In this document: positions 1 through 14,700 of the stretch, piece by piece
How positions within the stretch are numbered: the first letter of the stretch is position 1
How the letters are laid out: each line of letters begins with the position of its first letter
Origin: Diadema setosum
Taxonomy: Eukaryota > Echinodermata > Echinoidea > Diadematoida > Diadematidae
Assembly: GCF_964275005.1 (NCBI RefSeq)
Contig: NC_092697.1
Coordinates: 15,650,138-15,714,137 of the forward strand
DNA length: 64,000 nt
Reading direction: 5' to 3'
Translations under genes and position numbers: made by a program
Notes under the pieces: model-generated
The model's input: the letters and a program-made list of their open reading frames with translations, nothing else
The model's database searches: none
Told to the model about the DNA's origin: nothing

Positions 1-532
1 AGTTATTCCACCCATCCAAAATGAACGCCATCTGAATGAAACTCTGGCCAAGCTTGAACTGCAGGTTACAAATAATAGGACAAAAACAAACATAGCTCAC
101 TTCTTGAGAAAAGCAAACAAACAAACAAAACAAACCAATAAACAAATTATGCATCACTGCTCTAATGATGCCTTGACATTGTGTGAAAACTGTAATTTAC
201 ACAAGACATAGAGATGCCTAAGTGAGGGTAGCTGACACTAAAAAGAGAAAAAAAAAATCTTTTTCAGACAATCTCTGTGATATGTTCACACATGAACTCA
301 GACTATGTCAGACAACTAGAGGAGAAATATGGAAGGGGTTAGAAAGCACAGCACTATGGTCTCCATACGCAAAAAACTGACTCAGCTTCAGCAAACTGCA
401 GCTAATTTGTACAAATCTATATCCTTCAGACCGTAAGGTGATACCATTGGAAGCCCAACTCGGCTATCCAACACCGCAGCTCGGGAAACGATGAATAAAC
501 ATCCGAGTATCACGCCACGCTCTCACTCTCAC

Positions 533-3500
533 CTTGTGCACATCTCCCTCCAGTGTTTCACGGATGGCGATGGATTTCTTCCCGTAGTCAATGGCCGGCC
601 GAAGTTCATTCAGCTGGCTCCTTGAGAAGAAATTGTACTTGGTCCGCGTCACCTGGAAAAGGAAACACACATACAAAACGTTTTAATGCACTTTGACAGT
701 GACAGGGGTCGACAAAGAAAAAGGACATGTTGTGACCTCATTTGTAAAGTAATAGAATTTCAATTAATTCATATTCCATGACTGGCACAAGATCTTGAAT
801 GCTCTGTACTAGACAACGCGCCTGAAAATGTATCACCTGACCACATGCAGTGTTATTTTTACTGGCGCCAAGCCAAAGGTGAGCAAAGGTCAAATAGAAT
901 AAGTGTATTGTATGATACACTGTAGGTAATCATATAATTGAAGAGCAAATACCTCATTTGAAATGGTACACAAAAGAGGATACAACATTTGTTGTCATGA
1001 AAACGTATATCAGAAACACTGGATTGCCAATGCATGATTTCAAAGCATTTCTCCTCAGTGTACACTTTTCGTCCATTCATCCATCCTTCCATCCATCCAT
1101 CCATCCATCCATTCATTCATTCATTCATTCATTCATTCATTTATTCATTTGGCAAAATATAAACCAACATAAATCATTACAGAGAAGTGAACAATACTAA
1201 GGCCAAGACATCTGTGCTTGTAAGCGGAACCCCCATTTATAAAGAAAGAAAAAAAAATAATGCCTTTTAACATCTATGACATGTCTAGAAATTCGACCAA
1301 AATACTTTTAAAAAAATTCGACACTATCACACATTTGCCATATCAGCAACTGAACAGTATCAAGTGACTTCACTCTTCATTGTGGTAAGTCATGGTACAG
1401 TGTATTTGGAATCACTTATGAGTTGCTCTACCTCATCAAAGCATGTACAGGCCAGGCCATAAAGGTCCACCATCCTCTCTGGGCGGGCACCAAGCTCCTC
1501 CAGCTCAGTAGACAAGGCCGTCTTCAGGAGATTGTACGCTTCCTCATTCTTCCCCGCTTGCATTCTGTCGACATGCACAAGCCAACAAATAAGGCAGTGT
1601 TCAAATTAATGAATTCTTGCTTTATGTTTTTGGGTTTTTTTTTGTAATTGATCGACAAATTGCCCTTCAGCGAGACATACACACAGATTATTCAGAGTTT
1701 TTAGTAGTAGCCATGATAAAACACCATGGTCATACATATTCAGGTTGACTTGAACCAAGGATCTTCTGATTGCTAGATGAGCATCATATCCACTGGACTA
1801 CTAAGCTTCTGCTCGAAAACCAGTTCTGTTCTTGTCCTTTATAGCAAGCAGGTACTGGGTATTTACTCAACTTAAAGGATTCTTTCATCGAGTTAAGATT
1901 ATTACTTTTTATTGCAACTACTAAAAACATAACATAATTGGTACTCATTTATGTCAATAAATGTCAATTTGTCAACCAGTTGTGGTGAATATGACAGCAG
2001 ACTGCATTTCAAAGCAATACATATTATGTAAAAAATTAGGACGCGAGGGGAGCACTGTGGTCTCTTGACTTGGATGCACAGGTACCGACATCGAGTCCCA
2101 TCAAATGGTTACAGTCACTGAATGAGACGGTTTTATCCTTGATGTCCCTCTCAACTCAGGGGGTGTGAAAATGAGTACCTGGCAAAGCTGTGGTAACAAG
2201 AGCGGCAGGGCCCTTTGTAAAATCATACTTTACTCTCATGATGTATCTGACCTTCATTTTCTGTTATTTCTTGAGTAGAACGTGACAGAACAGAACTTTC
2301 TCTTGATATTTGTTATGTCCCTGACATTTGTTGTAACCTTGTAAAACATTAATTCATACAGGACTTTTAATCACGTTACCATCAGTCTGTCTGAAGCTAT
2401 CACTCCGTCAGAAAAGAGCAGTACATACACACATGTATGGGCAACCATGCTATACATAAAGATAGAGACAGAAAGCCAGATATAGATAAAGGGAAATATA
2501 TAGTAGTAAGGCAGGGGTTCGGAAAGAAAGAAAGAAAGAAAGAAAGAAAGAAAAAAACAAACAAACAAACAAAGAAAGAAAGAAACAAATAAACAAACAA
2601 AGAAACAGAGAAAGAAAAAAAGAAAGAAAGAAAGAAAGGAAGAAAGGCAATGCACAAATGAAAGACAGAGTAATGCATGAAATGAGAATACAGTCAATTT
2701 GTTTATAGCAACCACCGACTATAACGACCACCTGCCGTATGCGACCGCTAAACGCAATTCCCCCAAGAGAAAAGCCATGTTCACGACCCTGTCTATAGCG
2801 GCCACCTGCCTACAATGGCCACTTTTTTTCATCTCCCTTGGGGTGACCACGATAGACAGGTTTGACTGTAAAAGTAAAACAGAAAGGTAGGAATATAATC
2901 AAAATGAAGAAATTGGTTTAAGAACAGAGAGAAACTCTAAGAATGTACACAGTGAAAAAAACAACAACAAACAAACGTGTCCACTTTCATAGACAGAGTA
3001 TGGTGAAGGCAATATTTCGGTTCTCCAGCAACCATCAATTTGCCAGAATTTGCAATAACCTCCCCACAACCTCCACTCACACGAGTCTGGAGACCTGCTC
3101 GTAGCGACGGGAGACTTCTTCTTGGGTGGACGTCGCATCCCCGGCCAGCTGCTCCAGACTCTTGGTGTAGCACCCCAGGAGGGTGTCTGCCCACTGTGGG
3201 TTGTCCTTCTCTCGCTGATGGAGATTTGAGAGATAGGAGGAAAAATTTTTGTTGATTTCCGGAAACTGTAACACCAGAAACATTTGCAGCATGAAACTTT
3301 CATGAATAGAAGTCTACAGTCTTTTTCCCAGCTTAAAAACTTTTGCAAATTGCCACTGGCATTCAATGCATTGTGCAGACAAAACCTTTCGCGCATCTTG
3401 GCTCTGTGCGAAATTTGTAAAAGTGTCATGCATGCAAAACTTTCTGGATTTCCATTATTGACAGAGGACTTAATCTGTGGTTGATCTTCTTTCACGAAGG

Positions 3501-5716
3501 CTGAGGAGGGAAATGGGGATTAAATTGCTCCCCTCTGTTAAAATTTGGCTAGCATTCCACTCATTCAGTGCCTGTTTTATCTTTATAAGTGGATCAACTG
3601 TTGCTCGGTCTAGTATCGGCAGAAAATTAAACATTATTTTACATCAGTGAATTCTCCTGCAATATATATTAACCCTAAAAGGGCCAGGGGGTGGGGGCGA
3701 GGATTCAGAGTTCGCCCCTCCTCAACATTTCGTGCAATAGTTCTGCAACGCGAGACCTTGTTATGAGGCTTCTTGACTTTTTTTTCCAAATCTTGCGCAA
3801 GTTTTAGGAAAGAATTTGCATTTGCATATTTTATCATGATTGCACCAATGATGACAGAAATTAGGGGGGGGGGGAGGGAGCAAAATCTGCCCCCTTGGAT
3901 TTAGCACAGCTAAAAAAGGCCCAGCCTGATTAGGATTAAGGGAGGAGATTGTTAACTGGACCAAAAAGACAAAGTCAAAACAACAAAGACATCACGAGTA
4001 ATTCCCTGACAGATATGGTATGAGAACTGCGATTAAAAAGATTCTAACTTTCTGGAACAGCAAACTTGGATGCATCATGAATAAATTCCTAGAATTCATC
4101 AGGGAACAGGAAAATTATGACAAATCATCCAAGTCTGAGTTTGGAAATATCTTTTCAATTGACATACATGTAGACTGTTTTACATTAATGTAATATTCGT
4201 AGGAGAAACACTCAGCCTGTTTTAATAGAGATATCCAAATCAAATCTTCATTCTATTGAACTGATGTCTTTAAGGGACAAGTTCACCTTCAGAGACATGT
4301 GGGTTGAGTGAATGCAGCAGTATTAGTAGAACACATCAGTGAGAGTTTGAGGAAAATTGGACAATCTGTTAAAAAGTTATGAATTTTGAAGTTTCTGCTC
4401 AGTCATGGCTAGATGAGAAGACTACTATAGCTTGTGACTATAGCTTGTCACATGTGTACAACAATATGAAGAAAGAATAAAGAAAATTCAAAACATTTTC
4501 ACTTTACTCGCATAACATTCGGCTTCTCTCTTTGAAAAGGCAGGGGGAATAATATTACCCTTAACATATGTCAGTAACAAGTCAAAGAAATGTGCAATTT
4601 ATTCAAAAAGTAGAGTTTTATGAAATTCTCTTTTTATTTTCCTTATATCGTTGTACGCATGTGACATCATACACTGTAGTAGTCTTCTTATCCAGCAGTG
4701 ACTGTGCAGATACTTTAAAATTTCATAATTTCTGAACGGATTGTCGGAATAATAAAAGGCGACCGGCCACACCTTTTATAAGGATCTCTTTTTTTCACCT
4801 TGTTTTTGGATATGTCAGCCATTTCAAAACCGATTTTCATCAAATACACTTTTGATACCCCTTAGAATTGCATGCTCTTTGACATCTCATAGAGTGGTTT
4901 TTGAATATCTCGCAAAACGTTAAAAGCTAAATCCTCACCTCATCCAGAACTGTACAGTCCCTTTAAAATGATGACTGACAATTCTTGAAGAGTTCTTTTG
5001 CAAAATGAGCTAAGCACCATTTTTAAACATTTCAAAGTAAATCCATCATCGGATAGAACCACACTAAACCTTAATTGCGACATAACAAGGAGTATTCTAG
5101 AAGTTATGATGAAAAGTATCCTGTTTTCTCTTATCATTTTCTTTGTTTTTTCAGCAGCTTAAATCACAAATATCTCAATTTAACAAGAGTGGAGTTAGCT
5201 CGTTCTGCCATATAAATCTTTACTTGGAGAGGATCCTTTCAGCAAATCCCCTCCCCCAGAAAGGATCTACAGCAATCTTCATTTTGAAAAAAAGAAGAAG
5301 AAATGTTTGCATCTGCCTTTGAAGACACCGCACTGAAATTGATGGGAATAAAACGAAAGAAAAATATGACAAAAACACTGTCTCTGATGAAACATTCAGA
5401 GTTATTAAAGGTAGCAAGCTTTCTTGTGCAAACTGTTCCTCTCCTACAAAGCTAAATACGTACATTACAAGTTTCAGAATCATCTAGAAACAAGAGCACC
5501 AAACAGTCAAATAAAAATTATCCTGAATGCGCTGCTCCCATTTTTCTCCCTCTCAAAAAAAGAAAAAAAGAAAATCAACCTACTCACCTGCTGCCAGTAT
5601 TTGAGCAGGGTGGAGCTGTAGTCCTCCCGGTACAGGTGGTCAAAGACTGGCCAGTCCAGCAGGAACTCCTGCAACCTGGACCTGTCCTCAATGGCAATGA
5701 GGTGAATGGGTAATTC
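533..5716 (-). CDS. Exons 16-19: pre-TPR helix region and first TPR repeats
   Basis: Exon 16 (5588-5716) encodes ELPIHLIAIEDRSRLQEFLL and LYREDYSSTLLKYWQQ, the conserved block before TPRs in NPHP3/TEP1-like proteins. Exon 17 (3081-3265) gives WADTLLGCYTKSLEQLAG, exon 18 (1432-1564) GKNEEAYNLLKTALS and ERMVDLYGLACTCFDE, and exon 19 (533-652) LRPAIDYGKKSIAIRETLEG. The spaced A-Y-L and Y-x-x-S-I-x-I positions fit TPR helices. Exon 19 ends in phase 0 with a GTGAGA donor, so the frame continues left of the window. Confidence 0.86.
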
Positions 5717-8700
5717 CTGTACGTGATAGAATACAGAAAGGTTCATGAAATAGAAAAGGGCCTATTCTCACTCGAGGAGACATCGCTGCGACTTGTGTGA
5801 CTTGAAGGACCATAAAATGGCTTGCGCTCTCACCAAGAAGGCAACTCCAGGGCGATACTGTATACATTGCATATTTCGCGAGGTTTTTATATTCAAAATT
5901 TCTCCGAGTTGGGTACTAATCGCAAGTTATTATGAACTCTGACCTCCACAGGAATGTGACTTGCACGTCCCTTTCATTGCTGAGCTTCAGGATTGCGAAT
6001 TTTAACACTCATGAAATTATCAGAAAGTCCTGATTTCTGAAAAATTAAACTTGCTAAATGCATGGCGTATAAAGTATCTGAAACATCTTAAGACAAGGTG
6101 ACAACTTATTTGCTCGAAGTCACAGGGACATTGCTGCAATGTCTCCAAGACATATTCTCAGTCAACGAAGATCTGCGCGATGTCTCCACATCATCGCTGG
6201 TAGGTGCCCATGGGTCTCTGCAAGGTCGTAGACAAAATTAGTCTCCATGACCTGGCAGCGACTAAGGAGACTTCGCGGAGACATCTCCAAGGAGACCAGC
6301 TGGAGAGCGTAAGAAGTCTCCAAACGTGTTTCATTCTCTCCCGACTCCCTGTAGACCAGGCTAGTCTCCAGGGGATGTCTCTGTGATCAGCAATTAGACT
6401 TGAGTCCCCACTACGCCGTCATCTCCTCTACAAGCCTACAAGATACCCACTTAAACCTACGATTACTCCCCATGCCTACAAAATGCAACAGTCTTCACCT
6501 AAATCCAAGGACATACATACATTACATTCTAAGGGTTTTTTTTTTTTTTTTTTTTTCACTGCATTTATAGACATTTTCCCATAGCACTTTAGTTATAAGC
6601 TTTTCAATTAGCCTTTAAATGCTACACATATTCATTACTGGAATTCAATTTGAATGCAAATTTGTTCTTGTGATACAGAGCAAGCCTCAGGCTAGCTTTA
6701 TAGTGCTTAAGAACAAACTCTTATAAGCATGAAATGCACATTTCTAAGTAAGCTACTCTGGGTTTAATATCATGACTGCTTCACCCCAAATCTTATCAAG
6801 GTCAGTATAAGCCTCATAAATGATGTAAATAGATTTGAAGAATATACCAGTCAGGGCACATTGCAAACTTTGATATATGAGCTAGCCAGGGTGAAAGTAG
6901 ATATGGACCAGGACAACAGCACATTGCTTGCCCAGCAGAAGAGACATAGCCTGAAATTAAAACCCCAAATAAAATTTTCTGTTACAACATAATTCAACAC
7001 ATTTTTTTTTTTTTTACAGGCTCTTTCGTGACGTAATCATAACTTTTTAGTGCGTGGGATTTTTTGAATAGGGCCTATGCAAACCTTAGGCCCTCCTGCT
7101 GGGCAGGCAGCAAGTAACTTGCTTGATTACTATGAGGAGTTTTTGTGAACTTACCTCCACTTTCCGCTCCACAGACTTCACCTCAGAAAAGAAATCTGCC
7201 AGTTTCCTGTGCCACCATTCTTGTTTGTTTGTCTTATTGCCAAAATACCTTTGAATAAAAAAGAAAAGAAGAAATAAGCATTTGCTTTCTGGACATACAC
7301 ACAGCTTTCCAGCAACCACATGCAGAGGCTCAAATGCACATAGATTGAAACTAAGAGCACATACATTCAGAAAGCCTATAATGTGTGATAATCCTGAAGT
7401 TTGTGTTTGATGGCTCTACAGAACAAAATGTAAAATTTGGGTGCTATTTCTCTATTAGGGGAGGACCCTTCCTCCATGGACCAATTTCACTCAACAATCT
7501 GCAGATCTCTCACCAATACTCAACTGGATTCTTTCAATCACACACCACTCCCCCTCCTAATCTCTCTCTCCCTCTTTCTTCCTTCAACTCTCTCTCTTTG
7601 TTTGGGGTATTTTTTTATTCTAATTTTTTTGATTGGGGATAAATTTCATTCATTGTAAAACCTTAACCCCTTGAATGGAGACTAGTCCCGAGCATACTCT
7701 GGCAGGTGTCTATGGGAAACGCATGTTATGGTCAAAAAATCAGCCCGTCTTCAACCAGGTGATAACATCGGAGATCGCTGGACTCACTTTCTCCTGACAG
7801 CTTTGCTGAGGGCCCTGTGGTAGAAGTCCAGCCTCCCCTCCCCACTGTCTCCAAAGGGTCTGATGAAGGGTTTGAGGGCGCGGTAGACCACCGCCCACTT
7901 GGCTGCCGGCAGGGGGGCCATGTCGTGGTATTTCTTCTCACTGCCTCCTCCGGCTGAAAAAGAGCACGATTTGGAAAGCCACGACATAATTGGAATTTAA
8001 ATCATGCAAAGCCTACGACTGTGAAATGGCATTGTCAAAGGTAGTTGAACCTGAAGATAGTTACAACTCTGAGAGATTTTGACTTATGGGAAGACAGTTA
8101 AAGGGGTGGTATAGTTGAAACGGGCAATAAGGTTTCAACTTTTTGCAAGATGATTAGAAACCACTTATATGTTCTATTAAAGAGGAATTAAAAGTGTATT
8201 GGTGAAAATCGTTTATAAAATGGCTTAAAACAAAGTAAATGAAAGTGGTCCTAATGAAAGGTGGTATGTAATTGTATGAGGCACTCATTCACACAAAGCA
8301 CACTTCGCACTGCAATATCTTTTAAATCATTGTATTAAATGTATTGACTTCTCTGTCCATTGTAAAACTGTTACTTTGCTTCACTTGGATGATGCCATTT
8401 TAGGGAGAAGAGACCAAGGTCTCATTTCAGTAAAGATGCCATGATTGCAATCCTGCTGGAATGGCAACTTCCTGTGGCAACAGCCAATCAGGAAGCGGGA
8501 TTCTTGTCATTACTATTGACACTTGCCATAGCAGCAAGAGTTGCTATATGACAGCATCTTTTATCATGAGATGGGGTCCAGAAGACCATCTTACTCTTAT
8601 TCCCTGGCATGAGGTTGTCCTCATCTCCCAGGATGAGGAGGAGCTCAGTCTCCAGGAGTCCGGTGGCAGAGCACTCCAGGAGGCAGAGGGTGGCCACCAG

Positions 8701-11700
8701 GAGCATGCCGCCGTTCTCCTCCTCAAACCGTGTAAACACCTGTTCAAGGAGTCTAGACACAGTAGGGTAAAAACACAAAGGAATGTTACAAACTACAATG
8801 ATAAAATGGTCACATGTGTACTTCATGCATTATTACTACCTCTTCAAAGATGTTCAACTGTTCCTGGTCAGTGGACAGACACTCTGATAAAAAATGCATT
8901 CTATAGAAACAGTATGCCAGAGTTGTCAGAAACTACCTCATTGAAATGGTTATCAGACTGAAGACATAAGCACCATGATGCATTCATTTTAATGTAGAAA
9001 TTTGGATTCTGTTGTATCTCTTTGGAGAACTTGACCTCTCAAAAAGAAAAAGTTGGCATTGGCAAAAGGAGGTCTAAGTATTCCGTAAGAGTTCACTCTT
9101 TACATATTCATTTTCAGTTCAATCATACTTCACAACTGAGGAGATAATGTGTTGTAGGTAACACATGGATTTTAAAGTCAGTGGTTACGACTATATTAAC
9201 CAACTGGGGAATGGCTGATGTGCGATGTCATTGTAGTATATGAAAATGAATAAAAGATATATGATCGCGATGTGGCCTTGAATACTGACTGACCTGAGCG
9301 GTTTCTCCAGTGTAAGCACTGTTCTCTCATAGGACCATCACTGATATCTCAAGCATCACCAGGCACACATACCTACACCTGGGTTAAGACGGACATCATG
9401 GATATAACGTATGCACTAGACAGGATTGAACTTCCTACTTAAGAGCTGGGGGGGTGGGCAGTAAACACAATACCACAGCGGTCTCCAGTGATGGTGAGTC
9501 AATGTTAACATCGTGTTGCAAGAGGCAGAGATTCACACACTCACTCAAACAGTCCATCGGCCAAGCTGTTGATCTTATCGTTGATGCGGTCAAAGAGGCC
9601 GAAGACGCGGAGCTCCTCGCACGCGATGGACAGCCAGAGGGGATTCTGGGACGACTCCTTGGCCAGCAGACTGACCATCTGGTCCTCGTCCAGCTTCTTG
9701 TTGTACTTTCCCAGCATCTCGGTCACTATTTGCTGCAAAGTCCAGTCATTGATAATGGTGCCAACATGAAATTTCAATACAGAAACTAATCATAACTTGA
9801 AGTTCCCATCAATTGTTTCAGTCACAACATTTTTAAAGTCATCCTTGCAGCTTTTCGTCCTATTGCCAAGATTTCTCTCTATCATTGGTTCTATGTAACT
9901 ATATCAAACAAATGAACAGTGCTGGGGAAATTTGTCCTGTACATTGTGACTTTGCACCTTATAGCACCTGAACTAGTACAGACATTTCAACACCGACTCA
10001 TTTATCAGCATCAAAAAGTACACACCATCAAACAAGGAAAAATAAAACTGAAACTATAACAATCAAAAGACTCTTTGCCTTGTACTCATAAAAGTCAACC
10101 TCAACTGAAGAACACAATGAGGCAATGTACATGGTAATTAACTCTGCATACAGTCACATTTACTATGAGGTGTATTCACATTTGAACTTCCATGGTATAA
10201 TACAATGGTCATTTGTTGTCTCCATTCTAATTGGCCAAATACAATGGCAATAGAGTCTGCAATAATTCACTTGGTCCCATTCTCATTCATAAAGTATCAT
10301 GGTATTTCTGGCCCCCCAAATTTTCTTCTCCAAATTACACGCTGTGCATGCACACATCTCACATGAAGATAAGCAAGAAGATATGTCAGGTCGCATGAAA
10401 AACACACTGCTGAACAATCGCTGGTATTTGGTGAGATGATTCATGCCCAAGTCTCACATGATTATTCGTGCAAAGTTTGAAGTACTACAATGTGTTATTA
10501 TTTGGAAATGCATTTTGTGGTGCACTTGCATTCACATTACAAACTAGAGAAGCACTCTGAGTATGCAGACCTCTGCCAAGCAGTTCATTTCCACCACAGA
10601 TCTTGTTCTCCAAATGAGATTAGTGATTTCCACCCATACGTACGCATGCCGAAAATAGCCTGATTTTCCAATATAGAAGCCTTTCGTTATGTCATTAACT
10701 TCCAGCTGCACGGCACCTCATCGGCCTAGCAGAAACTAGAGCACATACTTAAGTGCATGAAATATGCACAGCTTACTCCCAAGTTCATCGACCCTACCGG
10801 CCAAATATTTTAAAAATCCCTCAAAAAATCCATAAAAATTTCTGGATCACTACCAAAATTTAATCATCTTTTCCTGGTGTCATTCTTAACCTTTCCTGCA
10901 AGTTTCACCCAAATCTGTTCACAACTATTTGAGTTATTTTACGCACAGACAAACAAACCATGCCAATGAAAACATAACCTCCTTCCTTGGCAGAGGTAAT
11001 GAAAAGAGTGAAACACTGGAGTATTTCACTGTTAGTATTGATACAAGAATGCGTCACATCTCACCTGTCTTGCTGTCATATCCAGCGGCATGACGACGAC
11101 CTCGTCCGGAGACACCGCCCTCTTGAAGAGTTCCTTGTGGGGCGGGGTGTCGTCAATCATGGAGAGGATGACGCGGACCTGACGAGCCAGTGTCCGTGGC
11201 AACCAGCTGAGGATGGCCGATCCCTGGTCGTCATCAAACTGTGGGGCAAGCATGCACCAGCCAAATATCAGTATTTCCAGTTAGTGCAATTCATCAGTCA
11301 TTTTCTTTTTCCAACTTCATTCAACACATTTTTACTTATCACCATTCCTCTTCAATAAGGTTTTGCTGTAATTGTCAGGAATTCTTTAAAAATTACCATA
11401 CCACAAAGTTTCCATCAGCTATTACAACATATCAAAGTTGGAATTCTTATCAACACCCGAGCGTCTCATAAAAAGCCTACCATACCCTTGCCAGAGGAGC
11501 ACTCGAACACTCCCAAAGTGTACCATACCATGCCAAACGTGGACCACTTTCCAATGTACTCAAAAAGCGTACCATACCATGCCAAAATGTGGATCGCTTT
11601 CCAATGGACTTAAAAAGCGTACCATACCGCGCCAGAGAATGCTCAAACGCAACATGGGTCCAGAAGTGCACCGTACCAGAAGTTCACATGAGAAAAAATG

Positions 11701-14700
11701 TTCATAACACACACAATGTCATAATACAAAGAGTTGAATCTCTTTATTACGGACACCTGCACGTAGAGTTGAATCTCTTTATCACGGACACCTGTACGTA
11801 GCGTAAGCGCACAAGGTGAATGAACACATTGCTACAAAACTTGCGACCCCTCTTGACTTGAGGCCAAAAATATCTCATAAGATACAAAGTGCTTGAATGT
11901 TCCCAATCTGGCACAGTACGGTACGGTTCAGTTTGCCTCAAAGCGCTCGAACACGGCCTTTACAATGAACCCGGCCAAGCAAGCTCAGGACCAGATGAGG
12001 ACCATACCTGATTGAGGGCATCGATGTAGATCACCAGGGGCTGGGTCTGGGTGTTGGACAAGACGCTGCACGCCAGCTGACAGCACGCCTCCAAATCTTT
12101 GGGAGCTGAAGCCTCCTGATGAAAGGAAGAGTCCACACAAGACATATGTGATAGCAGAGGTAGTAACAACAGTTGACGATGATGATGACAATAACAGATT
12201 TTGATGGTGATGATGATAATGATTTATTGAAAGATTGAATGCAAATACCGAAGAAGGAAGAGGAAGAAAAGAACAAAAGGAGAAGATTAAAATGGAGAAG
12301 AAAGAAGAAAAGGAGGAAGAAAAATGACATGAAGTAGAAGTAGAAAAGAAGAAAAAGCTAAGAGAGAATGACAAACTAGAATATTGATGACATTAACAAG
12401 GCTGTCAAACATAAGCAAATGGACCTCACTGCTGCAAAGCAACCTGCCTATAGTGACCACCTGGGCATAAAGGACTGCCTGCTTACTAGAGACTATTATT
12501 CTTTTCTATCAACCAGCTTCTAAAGGCAATTTGCATTAGCACAAACTATGCCAGTAACAAGAGTTAGCACCCATTCCCATTTTGAGTTTTACACAAATCA
12601 AGGCACATGAATTGTACACACACCTCTCGAAGATATAAACATGCCTGATGGGACAAACTGTATAATGATATGTAAAATGTGTTTCTGATATTGACATCTC
12701 ATGTAATTGTGCCTTTAGCTTTCCTCTAAGTTTTGAGAGAGGGGATTTATCTTGCTCACATTATTTCACGGGTGATGTCTAAATGAAGTTGATTTCATTA
12801 TAGGGTTAAGGACATATGAGGGGAGGATCTTTTGACAACTTACATTGTACGCCTTCAGTTCCTTGAGGAGTCTGCGGAGGCACAGCTCCAGGTCTGTTGA
12901 TCCTGGGATGGCGCCAACAAAGTGGTAGAAGACATACCAACCTGTGTCACCACCCCTGTTCAGATGCACGGAGAAAGAAGCAAAACTTCACTAAAATCAT
13001 CCCTTTGAGCAAAACCTTTTAGGTCCGTATCTTCAAGAAAGACTATTCTCTAATGATGTGGGCACTTTTGATGAGGAAGCAAAAGAAGAAAAAAAAACAG
13101 CATAGGTATTAAAAATAGAGTAATGATACCTAGGGCAGTTATATAAAAAACCTCATTTACAGAGAGAACAAACCAAAAAGGATGTACAAGAATTTAATAA
13201 TCTTTACTATAATTTTGAAATCATAACGCTAATTTGAAGATGATTATCATCAATGAGGTGACCAAAGTGTGTATCTCAATTTTTGGTAAAAATCGCTTTT
13301 TTTTTTAAAAATTAATCATCAGATCAAGTGATGTCCAGTCCAAATCCTAGCTGTCTTACCCCCCCCCCCAAAAAAAAAAAGCCACCACGGCATATCAGAA
13401 GAAAGGTAAGCCCATGAATTACTGTGATTTGGTTGCCTTGCTTTCTCGCTCTATCAAACATTTGACATATTTTAGATATGATCTTTTGTCACCCCAACAG
13501 CACCATACTTATTCCCTTTGAAGGCCACTGAAATTTAGCCGGGTTTTTCCTTTTCTGGAGAACAAAGTGGGGCAAGGTTGCATTACATTGGCAAACTTCC
13601 AGCATGAGAATAACCCCTTTAAGGGATAGCTGATTTTGCTGTAACAAGCATTTCCCATAGGACCTGCCCGAGTATACTCAAAACTGGTCTTCAATGGGGT
13701 AAAGGAATGGTAAAGTTTTGATTGAGACCTGGCTTCAGGTTTCTAACATTTTTTGTTGAGATAATGATAAACCTCTTATGAAATATGAAAGAATATGTAA
13801 TTCCAAGAGGAATTATACGTCTATTTGATGAAAATTGGTTGTGAAATGGCTGAAATATCCAAAACAAAGCGATCCTTATAAAAAGGTGGGACCCATCTTT
13901 TATTAGGATCACAATACTTTGTTCTTGGATATTTCAGCCATTTCAAAACCAATTTTCATCACACGTATAAATTTTGAATTCCTCTTAGAATGGTATGCTC
14001 TGTAACATTTCATGAGCGTTTCACAGCATCTCGCAAAAAGGTAATAGCTCAATCCTCATCTCCACCAACACTATACCATCCCTTTAAGATGCTAAGATGC
14101 TCAAGTCATGGCACCAAGACACCACTACGTACCCAGGTATCCTTTTGTTCAGTGCCATGGTCTGGGTGACATCAGCTGCCCGGGCCATGATGGAGGACTT
14201 CCCGGTACCAGCCCCGCCCGAGATCACCAAGGGGTTACCGCTCCCCTCGCTGGTCATGTACACCTGGATCTTCTCTAGAATGTCATTCCGCCCCAGGACC
14301 ACAGAGCCACGGCTCTTCAGGAACGACTGTGGATGGAAATAGAGTAAAACGCAGTGGACGTTGTCATGTTAAACACAGTACTTTCACCATGTTTATACCT
14401 TTCATTAAAGTAATGTAAATTATCATTGCCATAGAAATGATTGTGGTGCATTTTGAATTACCGGTATACGTTGGTGAGGAAAATCAGCTGTACATGTACT
14501 CACACAATGTAACAACATTCATGTTGATCAGAAGAAGAGGCCATTACACACAAAATACCATAACAATCTGCTAAAACAATGACAACATTTCAAGACAGTA
14601 AGTTTACGTACAGCTATTTCATCATTAAAAAAAAGGGTAATTGTCGTCATAAAGAGAAAGCACAGTACAATCATTAAACATGTATGAACATTAAACATGC

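Noticed and set aside
2371..2731. Three overlapping minus-strand frames rich in F, S and L
   Set aside because: They are translations of the GAAA/AAAC microsatellite.
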